From Larimichthys crocea (taxonomy: Eukaryota > Chordata > Actinopteri > Sciaenidae): a stretch of DNA of 64,000 nucleotides. Where the stretch lies: the NCBI RefSeq assembly GCF_000972845.2, contig NC_040029.1, positions 627,421-691,420 on the forward strand. Reading direction: 5' to 3'. Positions 9,701 through 22,924 of the stretch are shown one piece after another (within the stretch, counting starts at the first letter, position 1; each line of letters opens with the position of its first letter). The notes below the pieces were generated by a model that made no database searches, was not told the origin of the DNA, and worked only from the letters and a program-made list of their open reading frames with translations. The position numbers were made by a program, and so were the translations under genes.

Positions 9701-11369
9701 TTTTTGACTGAGGTCGAGGAGCGTGGTGAGGTGACGCGTTGGTTTAAAATGAAATTCCATCTCGACCTTGTGTCTCATAAAGTACACGCCTTGTTACAAA
9801 AGAACTCTACTTCTCTTCATAAATGAGTTTATGGGAAAATTCTCAACAGACACTTTGAAAATGGAAACTCAGGGGACGTGACCTCGCGCCGCGCAGAGGA
9901 ATTTACATCGCTTTGCGAGCAGATTGCTTTTTTCAGCGTGTCAGAGGACTCGATACGTCACGTCGTTTGTGACAACTGCTGCCTCTTCCACACATTACAG
10001 ATCCATCTGTTAACACTTTGGTGCAGAGTTGTCATTGTACAGAGAGTGTGAGCGTTCATAACAAACCCCAAAGGTGTCATTATATATTGTGCAGCAGTTA
10101 GGATAAAGGTGTATGCCTGCGGCCCATCTGCTTCCCCCTCCCTGCCTCTCGCTTATAGCTCGATATTGTTGGCGTGCTCTCGTGTTCAAGTCTTCCTTGT
10201 GCCAGTAAACAGCTCCACCACCACCACCACCAGGACTCCTGCCACGTCTCTCTACAGCCCACATATCCTGGGCTAAAATGAAAGCTTTCAGAGTCGCAGT
10301 GATGTTCAAGCCCACCAAGTGTAGATGTATGCACCTTGGCATCGACCAAACGCTTGCCCTGCTGTTTTATGGGGAAGTCAAAGAAGCTGAACACAGAGGG
10401 TGCACCACTCAAAGTATTGTGTTGGCCGGATGTTTTAGGCTGGCTTTGACGGACTGGAGATCTGGCAGCCATTTAAAGTCTTTCCAGTTCCTTTTTAGGC
10501 ACATGAATCAACCCCAAAAGCACATCCTCACCCAGATACAACAAAACCTGCCACGTAGTCCTCAAATGGGAACCAATGGGCACGTCAATACACCCCGAAC
10601 ACAGAGTCCACCTCTTCGAATGACCATCTGCGCTGGCTAAATCCTGTACAGTCCAGCTACATCGTGGCCAAAACTGAACCGAAAAGATCTCAGAGCACGA
10701 GATGAAAGCGTATTCTTAGACTCACTCGCGATAGCTCCACCAGATTGCAAATGCTGGAAGAGGAGCGAGAAGGGAGGTGAGGAAACACCAGAAAAAGACG
10801 CCTGGCAGGAGTTCACAGGTGTAATAAAACATCTGGATCACAAATTTAATTTCTCAGCAATCAAAGGATGCCGACACTTCGAAGTGATGTGTCAGATTTC
10901 AGCTACGAAAAAAGAAGCAGGCAGATGTGTGCGTGTGTTAGATTAATCCACCACATCGCCCGGCTTTGTTCAATGCTCTGATTTTTATTGATGTCATTAA
11001 TTTCAAGCAACATTAACAACAGTCCTCATTTAAATGACAAAAAGTGCGGCAGATGTTTCAGTCTCAGGTCTGACAGTTGACTCATTAACATGTTTGCTTT
11101 CATTTCAAGCCAATAAGCAGAAGGTTATCATAAGACTGTCAATATTGTTGGTGGATGGGACATTTATTCTCGACAGTAGCTTTGCAGTCATTTGATTTTT
11201 AGCTGCGTGGCTGCAAGAATAACAATGAATTGTCTTATATTTAATTCAACAATTGTTTGTTTTTCATTTTAGTGCCAACTTTGTTGGAACAACGTGCCCT
11301 CTCAGCTGTACTTGAACTTAAACCTGGCCATACCAACACTACAACACTATGTTAGCAAATAGTTACATA
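9701..11369. other. Unique DNA, nothing recognised
   Basis: A short CCA run lies at about 10,215-10,232. Overlapping open frames of 110-124 codons near 10,010-10,640 occur on both strands. None has recognisable domains, and an A-rich or stop-poor stretch explains them equally well. Confidence 0.45.
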
Positions 11370-11476
11370 TAACCAAGCAACACAACTGTTCATTCAGTCA
11401 CCTGATCAATGGGAGTCCAATATTCACTCCCTTTATAGCTCTATTTTTGGTCTCCACCACCAACACCAGCTAAGGG
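11370..11476 (+). repeat. Dispersed repeat family E, copy E1
   Basis: The stretch with AACCAAGCAACAC, CACCTGATCAATGGGAGTCC, AATATTCACTCCCTTTATAG and TTTTTGGTCTCCACCA matches 13,800-13,900 and, reversed, 44,860-44,907. It resembles a common fish element with GTCCAATATTCACTCCCTTT; superfamily not assigned. Confidence 0.65.
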
Positions 11477-11539
11477 AAGTCTACATTAAGGTTGGAAGGA
11501 TGGATAAAACACGGGACTAAAACCCAGGAAACATTGACT

Positions 11540-11700
11540 TCTTTTAGGTTTCATATGCAAGTTAATTTACGTCACATACGTAAGTAATCTTTGCCTAAAC
11601 GTAACCAATTAGTTTTGGCGCCTAAACCAAAGCAAACTACAACAACTTCACAACATTAACCACGTGTTTATTATAGTTAACGCTGAAGGTCACCTGACTT
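11540..11700 (+). repeat. Dispersed repeat F fragment
   Basis: The stretch TTACGTCACATACGTAAGTA, then TGCCTAAACGTAACCAATTA, GTTTTGGCGCCTAAACC and ACCACGTGTTTATTAT, has the CCTAAAC/TAACC cadence of a widespread fish interspersed repeat known from memory. No second copy is present in the window, so confidence is limited. Confidence 0.4.
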
Positions 11701-13799
11701 TATCCTTTCCTGCACATCCAAAACTCTGTTTGTGCCATCGGATGAGAACATGTTGGATAAATTTGGATTTAAAAACTACAAGCTCCCAAAAAGAGCTAAA
11801 TTTATGGAACCAATGAACTGAAATAAGCTGGAAAGCTCTGCGGATCCGAGGTTTTATCATTATTTGTCATTTTAAATTCACACATTACGACTAAAAGTGT
11901 TCCTGAGAGAGAAAAATGTTTCATTACTCAGCGCCTACAGCTGCAATTTAATTCAATTTGTTCAACGTTTAATATTTATTTTAATGAATAACCTGCTGTC
12001 ATGGACAAAAATACATGTGTATTCAGGTGTATCTTTACCCGGATACATTGCATGCATCAGCATGTAAAGGTTGGCTTTATTATGTCGGTCCAACCACGCG
12101 CTGCGACCCGGGCACGGGTGATCGGTACGTGAGTGTTTTGACATTTTCCCCACTAGTCAGGGTGGCTGTGGGGTCAGCTCATGTCGCGGCAAATGAAACA
12201 GTCAGTCCTTTAATATTACGCCCTCTGCCACATGCAATAACTTTTCTCAGAGGCTGAAATTATTCTGCGGGTCATTATTAGAGAAACGGACACTGATCTC
12301 GTCGCTATCGACACCAAATGTCAGTAGATATTGTGGCTCGGGTGGAGTTATTTCTGCGCGTGGACAATGTTCAACATTTAAGCCGCCGCGTGTGAGATAG
12401 CGAGCGTGATTTATGTGATACCTTGACATTTTCAAGCCACGGCTCTCAGATAAAATGAGGAATTTTAACAAGGTTACCGAGGCACTTTTGAGAAAATAAA
12501 AGGATAAGAAGAAGAAGCATGGACTTTCTTGAGTGAGTCCGGCAGAAACAAAAAAAAGAAATAAACAAGTCCAATGCAAAATGCCGAGAGGGAAAGCAGC
12601 AGATAAGGGATTACAGTTAATTTTTAATAATACACACTAAGTGTGATTTTTTCGAGTTGAATCTCAAATAAACTCACACGGTGTTTATAACAGTCGTAGA
12701 GGTCCTCTTCAGCGGCAATGACTCTGCCTTTTTCCAGAAAGAAAAACACCTACGTCCTCGCGTCGCTATTTCAAAGTCAATCGTTGGTTTAACACATTTT
12801 TTGTGTTAATGCATCACAGAGGAGGGGGGGGGGTGTCTATGTGAAAGTAGGCCATTGGGAAGACTGATGGATAGCATTACGCCAAACGGGCCCCATTACG
12901 AGGGAGCCGTGGATCATAAACAAATGACATAACGATCACGAGGTAGTGTAGGAGTGGAGGGGGAAGATGGGTATTCTATGTGGCTACACTAAACGCAGCA
13001 GTTAACGCGTTCCACTTATGATAAATCAAGACCGTGCTGAAGGGAGGGCCAGGCCGGACCGCTACTTGTGCTCTTACGCCGCCCTTTGTCTCTCCATCTT
13101 TACTCATTTACCCGAAAAAGCACAAAAAACACCTCCTCCTCATCCTCCTTCTTCCTCCATCTTCCTCTCCGTCTTTGTAGCAGCAGTTAAAAAGCGGCGG
13201 AGCGGCTCGGTCATTCGGTGGGCTCCGTGATCTATGTTGATGACACCGACTTGCAAGCACCTACAGTCCCACAAACTCCATCTGGAGTGACCTTAGTCAT
13301 AACCCGGTCTCACACCGCTGGCTCCGATAGAAACCGTCGTCCATCATAAAGGATCCTCAAATTGGCCTCCTGACGGCGACTTCCACATCGCAAATTAGCA
13401 AATCAACAACTACATACATACGGAAATATACAAACAGCTGTAATTACCTGCACGGAGGGCGGCACCATTAATCATAATAATGAGTTGTGCCAAGGTGGTG
13501 CAGTTGTTAAAGGGACCTGCCCATTATCTAAAGGTTTAGGAGTCTCCTCAAGATGTCCTTTAGCAGGACGATGATTCATTCATCGCATGAACGTCACGGA
13601 TCATGGATTAACTCTAAACATATAAACAACTTCTCAATGTTCATGGTACCCAGAGGATGGTTTCTAATAACTTTGGTGACCCCTTGATTTTACCTCTAGT
13701 CTAAGGCTAATCGGTTCTGACTGGTATGTCTCAACAACTGTTGGCTGCATTGATGCAGACATTGTTCCCTGGAGTAAAACCTGGCCCACGTGTCGGCAG
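11701..13799. other. Unique DNA with possible regulatory blocks
   Basis: No gene is recognised. Complex, repeat-free blocks occur at about 12,000-12,260 and 13,300-13,500; the latter includes CACCATTAATCATAATAATG. A G run of about ten lies near 12,822. Regulatory function is only a possibility. Confidence 0.3.
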
Positions 13800-13900
13800 T
13801 AACCAAGCAACATACCGGTTTATTCAACCACCTGATGAATGAGTGTCCAATATCCGCTTCCCTTTCGGCTCCAGTTTTGGTCTCCACCAACGCCAGCTTA
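13800..13900 (+). repeat. Dispersed repeat family E, copy E2
   Basis: Aligns with E1 across AACCAAGCAACA, CACCTGATGAATGAGTGTCC, AATATCCGCTTCCCTTTCGG and TTTTGGTCTCCACCAACGCC, with scattered substitutions. Confidence 0.65.
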
Positions 13901-14664
13901 GAATTTGGTGCAGACATTAATGTTTGTTGATGTTAATGCCACCATTATGTTAAATTTAAAATGTGTCCAATACTTCATACTAACTGGTTTATAACCAAAT
14001 ACCTGCGAAAACCAATGACAGGCCCTTAAGACAACCTATTTGACATCAAATCATGCTAATTAGTCACTCTATCACACATTTATATTAATTAAAACATTTT
14101 TCAACCTACAATGAGACATAGAATAAAAACCATTCTATAAATTTGGCCATTCAACAGAGATTTGATGAGTTGACTTTAAACGAACTGTTTAAATTATGCA
14201 GATTTATGCAAGCACATCCAACAAATGGTCCCAATATAAGAAAAGATTAAAGCGTCTTTAACGTGTGGAGGCTTTAACATTAGGCAAGAATAAAGTCCCT
14301 TGTCTAAAATCTGTTGATATTGTAATTTAGTGGTGCGTATTCATCCCATTAATCAAATTTTAAAAAACAGTGTGAACCTGAGGAAGGTGCCCACTCTGTG
14401 ATCCACTCCTGATGAAAGCATGAATTAAAACAGGAAATGTAATAAAAGAGGCATAAATTAATTAAATTACTCTAATTTTGCACTTGAGGACTCCACTTAC
14501 GCTGCATGTAGTGTGTCATCTATGAAGTGTTTAATGTGCTAAACCTCCTCAAGATAGATATTTTAGGTTTATTTCAGCTTTAAGTTTGGCATTTTGCATA
14601 AACCGAAGGACGGTTTTAAATCAGCCTCCTCTCAGTTTTAAAGTTGTATCAAGAAACAGTCAAA
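13901..14664. other. AT-rich unique DNA, nothing recognised
   Basis: No repeat, splice-bounded exon or RNA gene is supported. Confidence 0.45.

Positions 14665-14701
<37 letters not shown>
14665..14701 (+). repeat. (CA)n microsatellite
   Basis: About 18 uninterrupted CA dinucleotides. It causes His-Thr runs in two overlapping frames that are not genes. Confidence 0.97.
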
Positions 14702-14702
<1 letters not shown>

Positions 14703-16124
14703 CTTTCCGGTTTGCTCTTGGTTACACACTGTACTCGCGACTGTCTCGACACTTTATTACATCTCACCGTCCGGCACTGCAGTCGAGTATCTGTCAATCA
14801 AAACTGCACCTGGGAGCGAGAGTAGTCCAAAACAACTGAGCGATCGCGCTGCACTTCCTACACGCTCACGGCTGAGCAAACTCAATTTAATCCGAGTGAT
14901 CAATTAATACTCGATGTAATCTAATTGGGACAGACGTTGGCTCGTCGAAGCTCGACGCTGAAGTGTAAAATAAATCACAGTCGAAGTCTGTTTTGAAGGT
15001 GCACACAGGTTCCACTGTGGCCTTTGGTTCTTTTCTTAAAACCTCATACCGAAGAGCAGCTGCAAGACTCAACTGAATTTATTCATTCACTCTCTCTGTG
15101 TGTCTTCTTGCAGTCACAGCCAATCATTGCTTGTACCCCTAGTCCCGTTAGAAAAGCACCGTATGTCAGAAATATGGATTCAGCTGCCAGTCGCCTACAT
15201 TTTGTGCCAATATTTGATATTTCTCTCCAACTTCACACCAGAAGTTTGACTGCTTCTCTCGATTTGTTCTGTTCTTGGCAGGATGGAGAAGTCTACGGAA
15301 ACCCAAACTAATTAAATTGTGATTGATGAGCTCCAAACTCTTGAAGGCAGAGTGACCAGTCCCAGCTATTCAGCGGCAGCTAAACTGTGGAATACATTAC
15401 CGAGATTAAAAGCAGAACTAATTCACTAGAACATCATTAAACAACTAAATTAAATGTGCAGAGAGAGAGAACATATTTCTTTATTTCTGGAAAGAAGGAG
15501 CTGCTCGTTATATGAGCAGTGGCTCGACTTGACTGTCAAATCAACCCGTCAAGCCAAAACCCCCCTTAGAAACTGTTTGATTCAGCCGAGGTGCCCAGGA
15601 ATCAATAGCAATGTTCTGGCTTACATAGACGCAGTCTCCACATACTGCCCTGAAGGAAAACCGGTGAAACAGTACAACTGTGAATATGTGTAAGTGTTAG
15701 ACGGAGACTAATAAAGAAAGAAAGAAAGGTCCGGACACAAATATTTTCAGCCGTTTGATCTCGATCTCGTAACAGGTTCCTCCTACAGAGCGATACTGAA
15801 GTACAGCAAATGTCAACTAATAATAGGCCATGAAAGGTAGAGGAAGGTAAGAGTCACAATTAGACTCCAGATAAAGATTCAGGACTCATTTTATATCATA
15901 TATTATATTATAGATTGTCGCAATTTCTATTCTCTGGCACAGCATGTTTGTAAACTTGGATATTTTTATACCTACATTATTAATTTTTTGTTAAAGGGAC
16001 ACCACCAAATTTGTTTGGAGCAGCTTTACGTCAACACAAAACACAGAAACATGAAAAAAATATGAAAACATGCTGAACCGGCGTCCAAAATCAAAAAATT
16101 ATTATTCTTACACCTATTTTTTTT
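14702..16124. other. Unique DNA, nothing firm
   Basis: Near 15,380 a plus-strand frame reads KLWNTLPRLKAEL, reminiscent of the KLWNSLP motif near the end of LINE ORF2 proteins. It is too short to call. A GAAA run lies at about 15,713-15,727. Confidence 0.35.
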
Positions 16125-16660
16125 TGCACCTGACTACTTCTACATACTTTGTCTTACAGAAATTATTCAACTATCACAATTTTCAGCTCCATTTAGGACA
16201 TGAGAAGTATTTTACTCATCTCTAACATTCATACTTTTTAAAATATTCAACTTTTTCACATTCAATTGAATGGCACAACCTTTAAATCTTTCAACTTCCA
16301 CTACTCCCACATACTTTGTGCTACAGAAACCATTCAACTATCACATTGTTCTACTCATTCAGCACATTATGGTGTGTATTTTGCTAATTTATACCGTTCA
16401 TACTTTTTAAAATATTCAACTTTTTCTACATTCACATATTACATTCAATTGAATGGCACAACCTTCAAATCTTTCATTTTCCACTACTCCCACATACTTT
16501 GTGCTACAGAAACCATTCAAGTATCACTATGTTCAGCTCATTCAGCACATTATGGTGTGTATTTTACTAATTTATACCATTCATACTTTTTAAAATATTC
16601 AACTTTTTCTACATTCACATATTCCATTCAATTGAATGGGCGCAACCTTCAAATCTTTCT
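16125..16660 (+). repeat. 183-bp tandem repeat, about three units
   Basis: TGGCACAACC recurs at 16,271 and 16,454, and its variant TGGGCGCAACC at 16,637, which gives an exact 183-bp period. Each unit includes CCCACATACTTTGTGCTACA and CAGCACATTATGGTGTGTAT. A more diverged unit precedes at 16,125-16,265. As 183 is 61 codons, the period keeps one frame open, so the 135-codon frame is an artefact. Confidence 0.9.
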
Positions 16661-16684
16661 ACAAACCAGCTGAGGCTTGCGTTG

Positions 16685-16803
16685 GTTAACCGGTGGCTCT
16701 AAACTGTGTCCGCCCTGTACTCCGCCTCTCACCCAATACCAGCTTGGATTAACTCCAGCCCCAACCAACCCTGATAAGGATAAGCGGTTATGGACAGATG
16801 GAT
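16685..16803 (+). mobile_element. 3' tail of a non-LTR retrotransposon or its non-autonomous partner
   Basis: TGTCCGCCCTGTACTCCGCC, CTCACCCAATACCAGCTTGG, ACTCCAGCCCC and AAGGATAAGCGGTTATGGAC, then GATGGATG, follow the order of the familiar fish LINE 3' tail that ends in a GGATAAGCGG..ATGGATGG motif. Only the untranslated tail is left. Confidence 0.65.
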
Positions 16804-19119
16804 GTTTGCTGGTTATTATATAGTTGTCTTCTGCTACAATGTTTTATGGTGTGACACCGGAGCTACATTTTTCCATCTTCCATGTCCTACATGTCTGACA
16901 CAAACACATAGATATAATACATCTGTCCACAAAGGCCAGATAACAAAGTGTGTCAACTTTTTAGTCCATTTTCTTCCATTTTACGTATGTAACTCATTAA
17001 AATATGCTAATGGGGGGTGTAAGATCCTTGACCTGTACTGGGGACTAAAAGTCAGGACATCTTGGGCTCTGTTGCATCAGTTTTTTAGTTCAATCTGATT
17101 TCTACAGCACCAAAGATCTCAACAATATTGTTTAGAATACTATTTACAGAGACCCAACAATTCCCACCATGAGCAAGCGCTTGGCGACAGTGGCAAGGAA
17201 GATTTTCCTTTGCCTGAATTTACAGAAGTGACTGATCCCTGAAGTCCAGCTTAAAACAAAAACAGTTATTAGTCACTGTCTTTTTAGTACAGTTTAGTTT
17301 TGGTGTATAAGAGTAGAAAAAAGGGATTTTTTTCTTCTAACATAACTATACCCACTTAATTTGTCTAATTCAAACTAATAATAACTTCATTTTGGCTTTA
17401 TTTGGACTGTGTATTTTGGCTGCCATCACTTCTAGTGGCGTTACAGCCAGTATGGACAAGAGGAACAATTACAGCAAGTGTTTCAATGCACATAAGGTCA
17501 TAAGAGTGATGTTTTAAAGACAGACTGAGAAGTTTTAACATGTCAAGCTAAGAGGAGCACGGAGGAGGGTGCAGGGTTCAGCACCGAGACGAAGAGATCC
17601 TGCAAACACTGGGTAAATTTCCAAAGTGCAACTCAAGATTGCTTTCAGAGGCGAGTTACAATCAGGTCCACCCATCAACAGAAATCAACACAAACGCAAG
17701 AAGCAGTTCACATTTATTCCACATACAAACAGTTGACGTGCATATCCTGCAATTTGACTGAAAGTGCCGTCGCATCAGATTGCCAATTACAACAAGTGTG
17801 TGATTACAGTGATCGCTTTCAAAATGGACGGCCCCCCTCCTGAATGTGCTGTCACTCTGGCACATTTAATTAAACCAATCAGCATGAGTGTGATGTTTGC
17901 CTCTCAACTAGTCATCACACAAACAGAGAGCCTTCTCTTTCGACTGGCCGCGGGGCCTTTTATTTGACACTTAAAACCCCATTGCAGATGAAGATTTATG
18001 TTTTATTTAGGTGTTTTTTTGAACAATAAACCAAGATTGAATGAATACAATAACTTGCATTTGATTACCCTGATTTTAATACATAAAGCCTGTTTATCTT
18101 TGCCCAACGAGGCACTTATTTGGCGTCGTTAAACCTTTCACGAGTGGAAAAACGGCGCCGTTACAAGCCTCACTCACTTTATTATACAGCGCTTTGTTTT
18201 AGCTCGGGGTTAAAAATGGTCGTCTTGAAGTTCAACTACAAGTCGCAGAAAATCTGTTAAAATATGTGATAAGTGCCTCTCGAAGATGAACAGCTTTCTG
18301 AGATTCAAAATGTCAGAGATCTCGTTAATGGCAGCTGAGAGATGAAATTGTGTGTCTTCATACTAAAAAAAAAAAAAATCCATTATCTCCGGGTGTGAAG
18401 CAAAGTGGTAAAAATCCAATAAAGAGTTGTGAAACCGAAGCACAAATTTCTTTCTTCCCGTCACCTTTGCTCTCCGCTCATCACAGAAAAACTTTTTATC
18501 ATAATTAACGATTTAAGTTGAAAATCAAACACAAACTGGAAAAAAACAAGTGGATAATCACTGTTGAGTGGACTCAACCTTCAAGTTGGACAGACATATT
18601 ACCGAAAATAAGACTCCCGTCAACAGTGCATTGTTTGTTTCCGAGGCCGTTTGATTTTGAAGCGTGAATCTGGGCGTGGTCCAAAAAACCCACAAGTTTA
18701 AAGTCAAGCAAAGTGTTGTCACCTGCCATCAGACTGCAAACCAGAGCTACAGGGGGGAGGCACAATCTCCCAGAAAACCTCAAAAAGTGACTGAAACGGG
18801 GCAACTCCGACAATTCTACACATAAAGGTCAGTTTACTCATCACAGTGGGAAACTTCTCAGCCTCTGAAAACTGTTTGCAATGTTCTGACCTCTCTGGAG
18901 GAGCGCTGAGAAAACAACTACCGACGATATCAGACTTTTACAGGAAGCCTGTGAGGCTGGAAAAAAAAAAAGACAAAAACACAATTATCTATTTGCATTA
19001 TGGGGAAAAAGAATTTGGTGTCTCTGGCGTTTCCGAACAGACACTGAAGTCAAAATATTCTGATGTCTGACACTTCTACTTCTTAAAATCAGTCTCCTGT
19101 TGGAGATATTCAGTGTGTT
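16804..19119. other. Unique DNA, nothing recognised
   Basis: There are A runs near 18,366 and 18,961. Open frames are short and opposed on both strands. No TE ends or RNA gene are recognised. Confidence 0.45.
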
Positions 19120-19265
19120 TCACAACTTATTCAAATTCTGGCGCTTTCACCTCCTGCTACTTCATACTTTTATTACATTTCAGAGGGTAATATTACACTT
19201 TTTACTACTTTTTTACTACTACAGCTACTTATATCGCAGACTAACACTAAAAACACAAGAATATG
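19120..19265 (+). repeat. Dispersed repeat G fragment
   Basis: CTGCTACTTCATACTTTTAT, TACATTTCAGAGGGTAATAT, TACACTTTTTACTACTTTTT and TATCGCAGACTAACA match the order of a very common fish repeat rich in TACTTTTACTT phrases. Related phrases near 19,540-19,640 (GTACTCTTACTTAAGTGAAG) may be its other end. No second copy is present here. Confidence 0.5.
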
Positions 19266-19378
19266 TGGCTAGTTTATAAAAATGCAATGCCCGATTTAAG
19301 ATTTCTGCAAGCACAAAAAAATAGAGAAAGTCCAAAAATGTAATATACAGTACACTTATGTGGCCTCTGAGGTATGCT

Positions 19379-19432
19379 GTGAAGTGAAGCCAATGCCAGA
19401 AGTGCCAAAAACTGCAGTTCCTCAAACGTCTC
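19379..19432 (-). repeat. Family A, short terminal fragment A4
   Basis: TGAAGTGAAGCCAATGCCAG then GTGCCAAAAACTGCAGTTCC and TCAAACGTC match the end of A copies at 55,070 and 63,408. The fragment stops after about 50 bases. Confidence 0.7.
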
Positions 19433-21164
19433 TCCATTCTTTATACTGTCAGCGGTCAAGACCTACTCCACCTCGACAAGCTCCAAAGAAATGATACTCA
19501 CACATTGATGCATCAACAAAATATTAAAGAGTATCAGTCAGAGTCTCTGTACAGTACTTTTGATACTTAGTATAAAACACTATTTTCATTGTAGGATGTT
19601 TACATGCTTGGTACTCTTACTTAAGTGAAGTGTGAATGCTTTAATACTCGGTATAATAAGTGTGTCTGCATGTATGGTTCCCCGTTTACATAACACACCC
19701 CTCCTTTTGTAACAGCCGCAGCACCACAGAAGAAGAAGTGCTAAGACCCAGGCGCGGACACGTAAAAACAGCAGCCGGTACGAGCCAATCTGTGCACGAG
19801 TGTCCTGGTTATCGCGGAAAATGAGCCATATTCATGCATGTCCTACACCGCCGGTGTGTACCTGACCGTGAACGCAGCCATAAAAACAGACGACGATCTG
19901 GAACGAGGCAACGAGGACTCCTTTATGAGGCAGACGTGTCAGGAGCAACTCAAACACTTGATCACACTGATATCTCCCAGCTTGGAGCAAAATAAGTTAT
20001 CAGCTTCGGTTTGACCGAACGGCTGCGTTGCCACGGCAACTCCTGGCAAGGGTTTCCAAATCCCTCCACCACCCTCCACTCTCGTCCTCTTTCTCTTTTG
20101 GAGTGGAAATGAGCTACGGCAACATTGATCGGTGTGTTCTATTGACATCCATCATTTCCATTTTCCATCTGTGGCGTATGGCAAAAGAAAAATGTCACGA
20201 CTAATCCGCCTGGTGTGCAGCGGCGGTCGCGCGAGTGTGTCGACCTTTTCTTTGTACTTGTGAGAGGATCTCATCCACTTCTTTCATGTTTTCTCTCTCA
20301 GCAGCTGGAAATGCTTCTATTCAAAAAAAAACTTGACACATGTTTGATTGGCTTCAGTGTGCGAGAGCAATAAATCAACAGATTCATGTGAGGGAAACTC
20401 GGCAATGCAACCCCAAAACATCCTAACGTAGACGTGAGCGCAGCCACCGCACGCAGATAAATCACAGTATGCTAATTAAACAGCACAGGTGCACTCCTGT
20501 GTTCCCATATGTGCAAACACACATTTGGCATGTTGGATGATTTATATTTAAATTCTCTGTATAGTATGCCGTTTTTAAAGAAACAACATATGTTCTGCAT
20601 CCCATTAGAAGTAGTGAAGACGTCCTGAACTTTGTTTTTAATCTCGAGTGAGGTGAAACTGAAAAGAAAACCCCGAGCCGCACATCTCCATTCCAGACAT
20701 GATCTCTATAACCTGAGGACAAACCCAGAGATTATTGGCCTGTGAGACTATTCACAGCTGAGCTGCAGCAGATTGTGAGGTGTGGCCGTGGATTAACATA
20801 TTTTAAATTCTTTTCTGGCTTAAATATTTATGAGTAGTCTGCAATTTGTTCAGATTCCAGCTAAAAAGAAAATTAAATTAAGAATAATACAGCTTTTATC
20901 AAAGATTTCAATGGATGCTAGTCTCCCTGAACTTTAACAGAGTTATGAAAAGAAACATTTTTCAGTTGAATTCTGGTGAGATAATTAAATTTTTCTTGAT
21001 TAATCGGAACAACAGTTTGTTCGTTTCATGGCCACCTTGGGTCGTTGGGTTGACTATTTATGGAAGAACAAAGTCTTGAACAAAGACCAGGTCTGATATT
21101 TATCCGTAGCAGCCTTCACACAAAGGAAATAGTGTTTAACATGAAGCTGGAGCCAGGACGCTTA
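19433..21164. other. Mostly unique DNA
   Basis: Apart from a possible second part of repeat G near 19,540-19,660, nothing is recognised. No supported exon. Confidence 0.4.
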
Positions 21165-21300
21165 CTAGTCCAACAGCAGTCAGCCCGGCTCGGTGTCTGT
21201 CTTTCAGCGTTTTATCTCGCTAAAGTCACTCTGTCATTATGTCCATAGAGGCTGCTGAGCTCAATTACATTTCCTGCTTGCCCAGCTCCTGTTCTGGCAT
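21165..21300 (-). pseudogene. Fragment of a repeated transposon-like coding end (family I)
   Basis: Read on the minus strand, GTGTCATGCCAGAACAGGAG, GCCTCTATGGACATAATG and TGCTGTTGGACTAGTAAG match the plus-strand segment at 29,005-29,215. In the other copy this zone encodes pieces resembling a RWREL..K..LL motif known from degenerate fish transposon proteins. Short and frameshifted; no function expected. Confidence 0.4.
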
Positions 21301-22424
21301 GACACCGGCTCCACTCCCTATCGGCATTCCTCAAAAAAAAAATTAAAAAAACCTCCTATTCTTCTTCTCGGTGGTCCAAAACTCCTGTGATACAAACACT
21401 AACACTCCGCCGGTGTTCTGAGCTCACAGTCCCGGCTAACAAACTGAGCTATCATTATCTAACAGCCGCTACATTGTGCAGCCGTTTACTTCGCTGTCCA
21501 TCAGGAAACTCTGTAAATCACAAATCAAACATTTTCTTCCATAAAATATGATCCGGTTTCACCAGAGTCAGTCCAGTAAAGACTCGCAGACTCGAGACGA
21601 TGAATCACAGTTTTTGTTTGAAAAATCATTTTTGAAAAGAACAGATTGTGTATTAAAAAAAAAAACCCAGCCTCATTATGTTTAAAGTATGTGTTAAACA
21701 TTTTACCTGTTACAGAAGTGACAAGAGCTTCTGTGTTGCAGGCGCCTGAAACGAGGTGTAAATGGACCCTTCTGTCTTTTCTTCAAATTGTTTAAAGTGG
21801 AACATCGCCTTCGATAAAAAACGAAACAAAACTTGTAATTGACGTTTGAAATACATCCGATTCACATGAGCGGCTGCCTTATATGACTGGATTACTTCAA
21901 CTAAGTTTCCATCTGTTCGACCCATTTACTGTACATCTTCATTCATGAATGATGGCAACGCCGTTTGCAACTAATGCTCTGAACCGCTGTGGCAAATCAT
22001 CACGAGGCGTATCGTAAAAAAAAAAAATCAGGATAAAACGCCCCTAATAAAACACTCGAGAAAGTCACGCTCGTGTTTCACAAGTTGCATTCTATCAATC
22101 AATGCAGAGTAATGAGCTGCATTACCATAAAACAAGAGCTATTTGCAAAATGGTTCATCTGCCAGATTTCGGGGAAAACTCATATTGATGTTATGTAAAT
22201 GAAGGCGCTCCATGAATACGTACTTGATCAAGGCGAGGACACGCGACATATGATGGTGGATTTGCCAACTGTTGTCTCTGAGATCTTGGAAATGTACCAG
22301 TAAGAGGAGATCCCTGGTTATACAGACACCGTCATCTGTTTGATTGTTTGAATTTCGGAGCTTTAACTACCTTAAAACACTTTAAAAGTGTGCACGCAAG
22401 CTCAATCCTGACCTCAGGACTTGG
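21301..22424. other. Unique DNA, nothing recognised
   Basis: Poly(A) runs occur near 21,331, 21,655 and 22,017. No gene or repeat family is identified. Confidence 0.45.
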
Positions 22425-22655
22425 TAGGACTGCAACGATTGCTTGATTAATCAACTGTTTCGGTCATTTATCATCACGAGTCCTCTGGTTCCAGCTTCTT
22501 CCATGTGAAGATTTGCAGCTTTTCACAGTTTTAATTCATTACAAATTAAATATCTGGGTATCTGAAGATGTCACAGTGCACGGAGCATTTTCATACTCTT
22601 TGACTTTCAGCAACAAACTTTAATTAATTGAGAAAGCAATCGTTAGTCGTAATGA
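22425..22655 (+). mobile_element. MITE-like element with imperfect inverted ends
   Basis: The element starts with GGACTGCAACGATTGCTTGA, followed by TTAATCAACTG, and ends with AAAGCAATCGTTAGTCGTAA. Between lie CTGGTTCCAGCTTCTTCCAT and GAAGATTTGCAGCTTTTCAC. The pattern of ATCG/TTAATCGA-rich ends around a TGGTTCCAGCTTCT core is that of a widespread fish hAT-type MITE, recalled and not searched. Confidence 0.5.
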
Positions 22656-22796
22656 AGTTGGTTCGGCTGTCCTCACATGACCTAAAAATGTAGATAAAAA
22701 TATTATGCAGAATATACTTGTCCTGTTTTAGTGTTTGCAGTTGGTTGGAAAGAAATATGTCCAAAAAGAAAGACGCTGATTTGTTTCCTTAAACTC

Positions 22797-22922
22797 AGCT
22801 TAGCATAAAGACCGGAAACAGCTACCCAAGCTCTTCTTGTTGAACTACCAGCACTTCTCAAGCTTGTTTATTAACCAGGCTAAGCTGTTTCCCACTATTT
22901 CCAGTCTTTATGCTAAGCTGCA
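22797..22922. repeat. Single hairpin of the GCTTAGCATAAAGAC family
   Basis: CAGCTTAGCATAAAGACCGGAAA and TTTCCAGTCTTTATGCTAAGCTG face each other across about 80 bases, with one mismatch in the arms. The same arm sequence builds the hairpin array at 25.95-26.9 kb, so this is a solitary member. Confidence 0.75.
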
Positions 22923-22924
22923 AT

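Noticed and set aside
16266..16673. 135-codon frame with internal repeats
   Set aside because: The 183-bp period equals 61 codons, so tandem duplication alone keeps it open.
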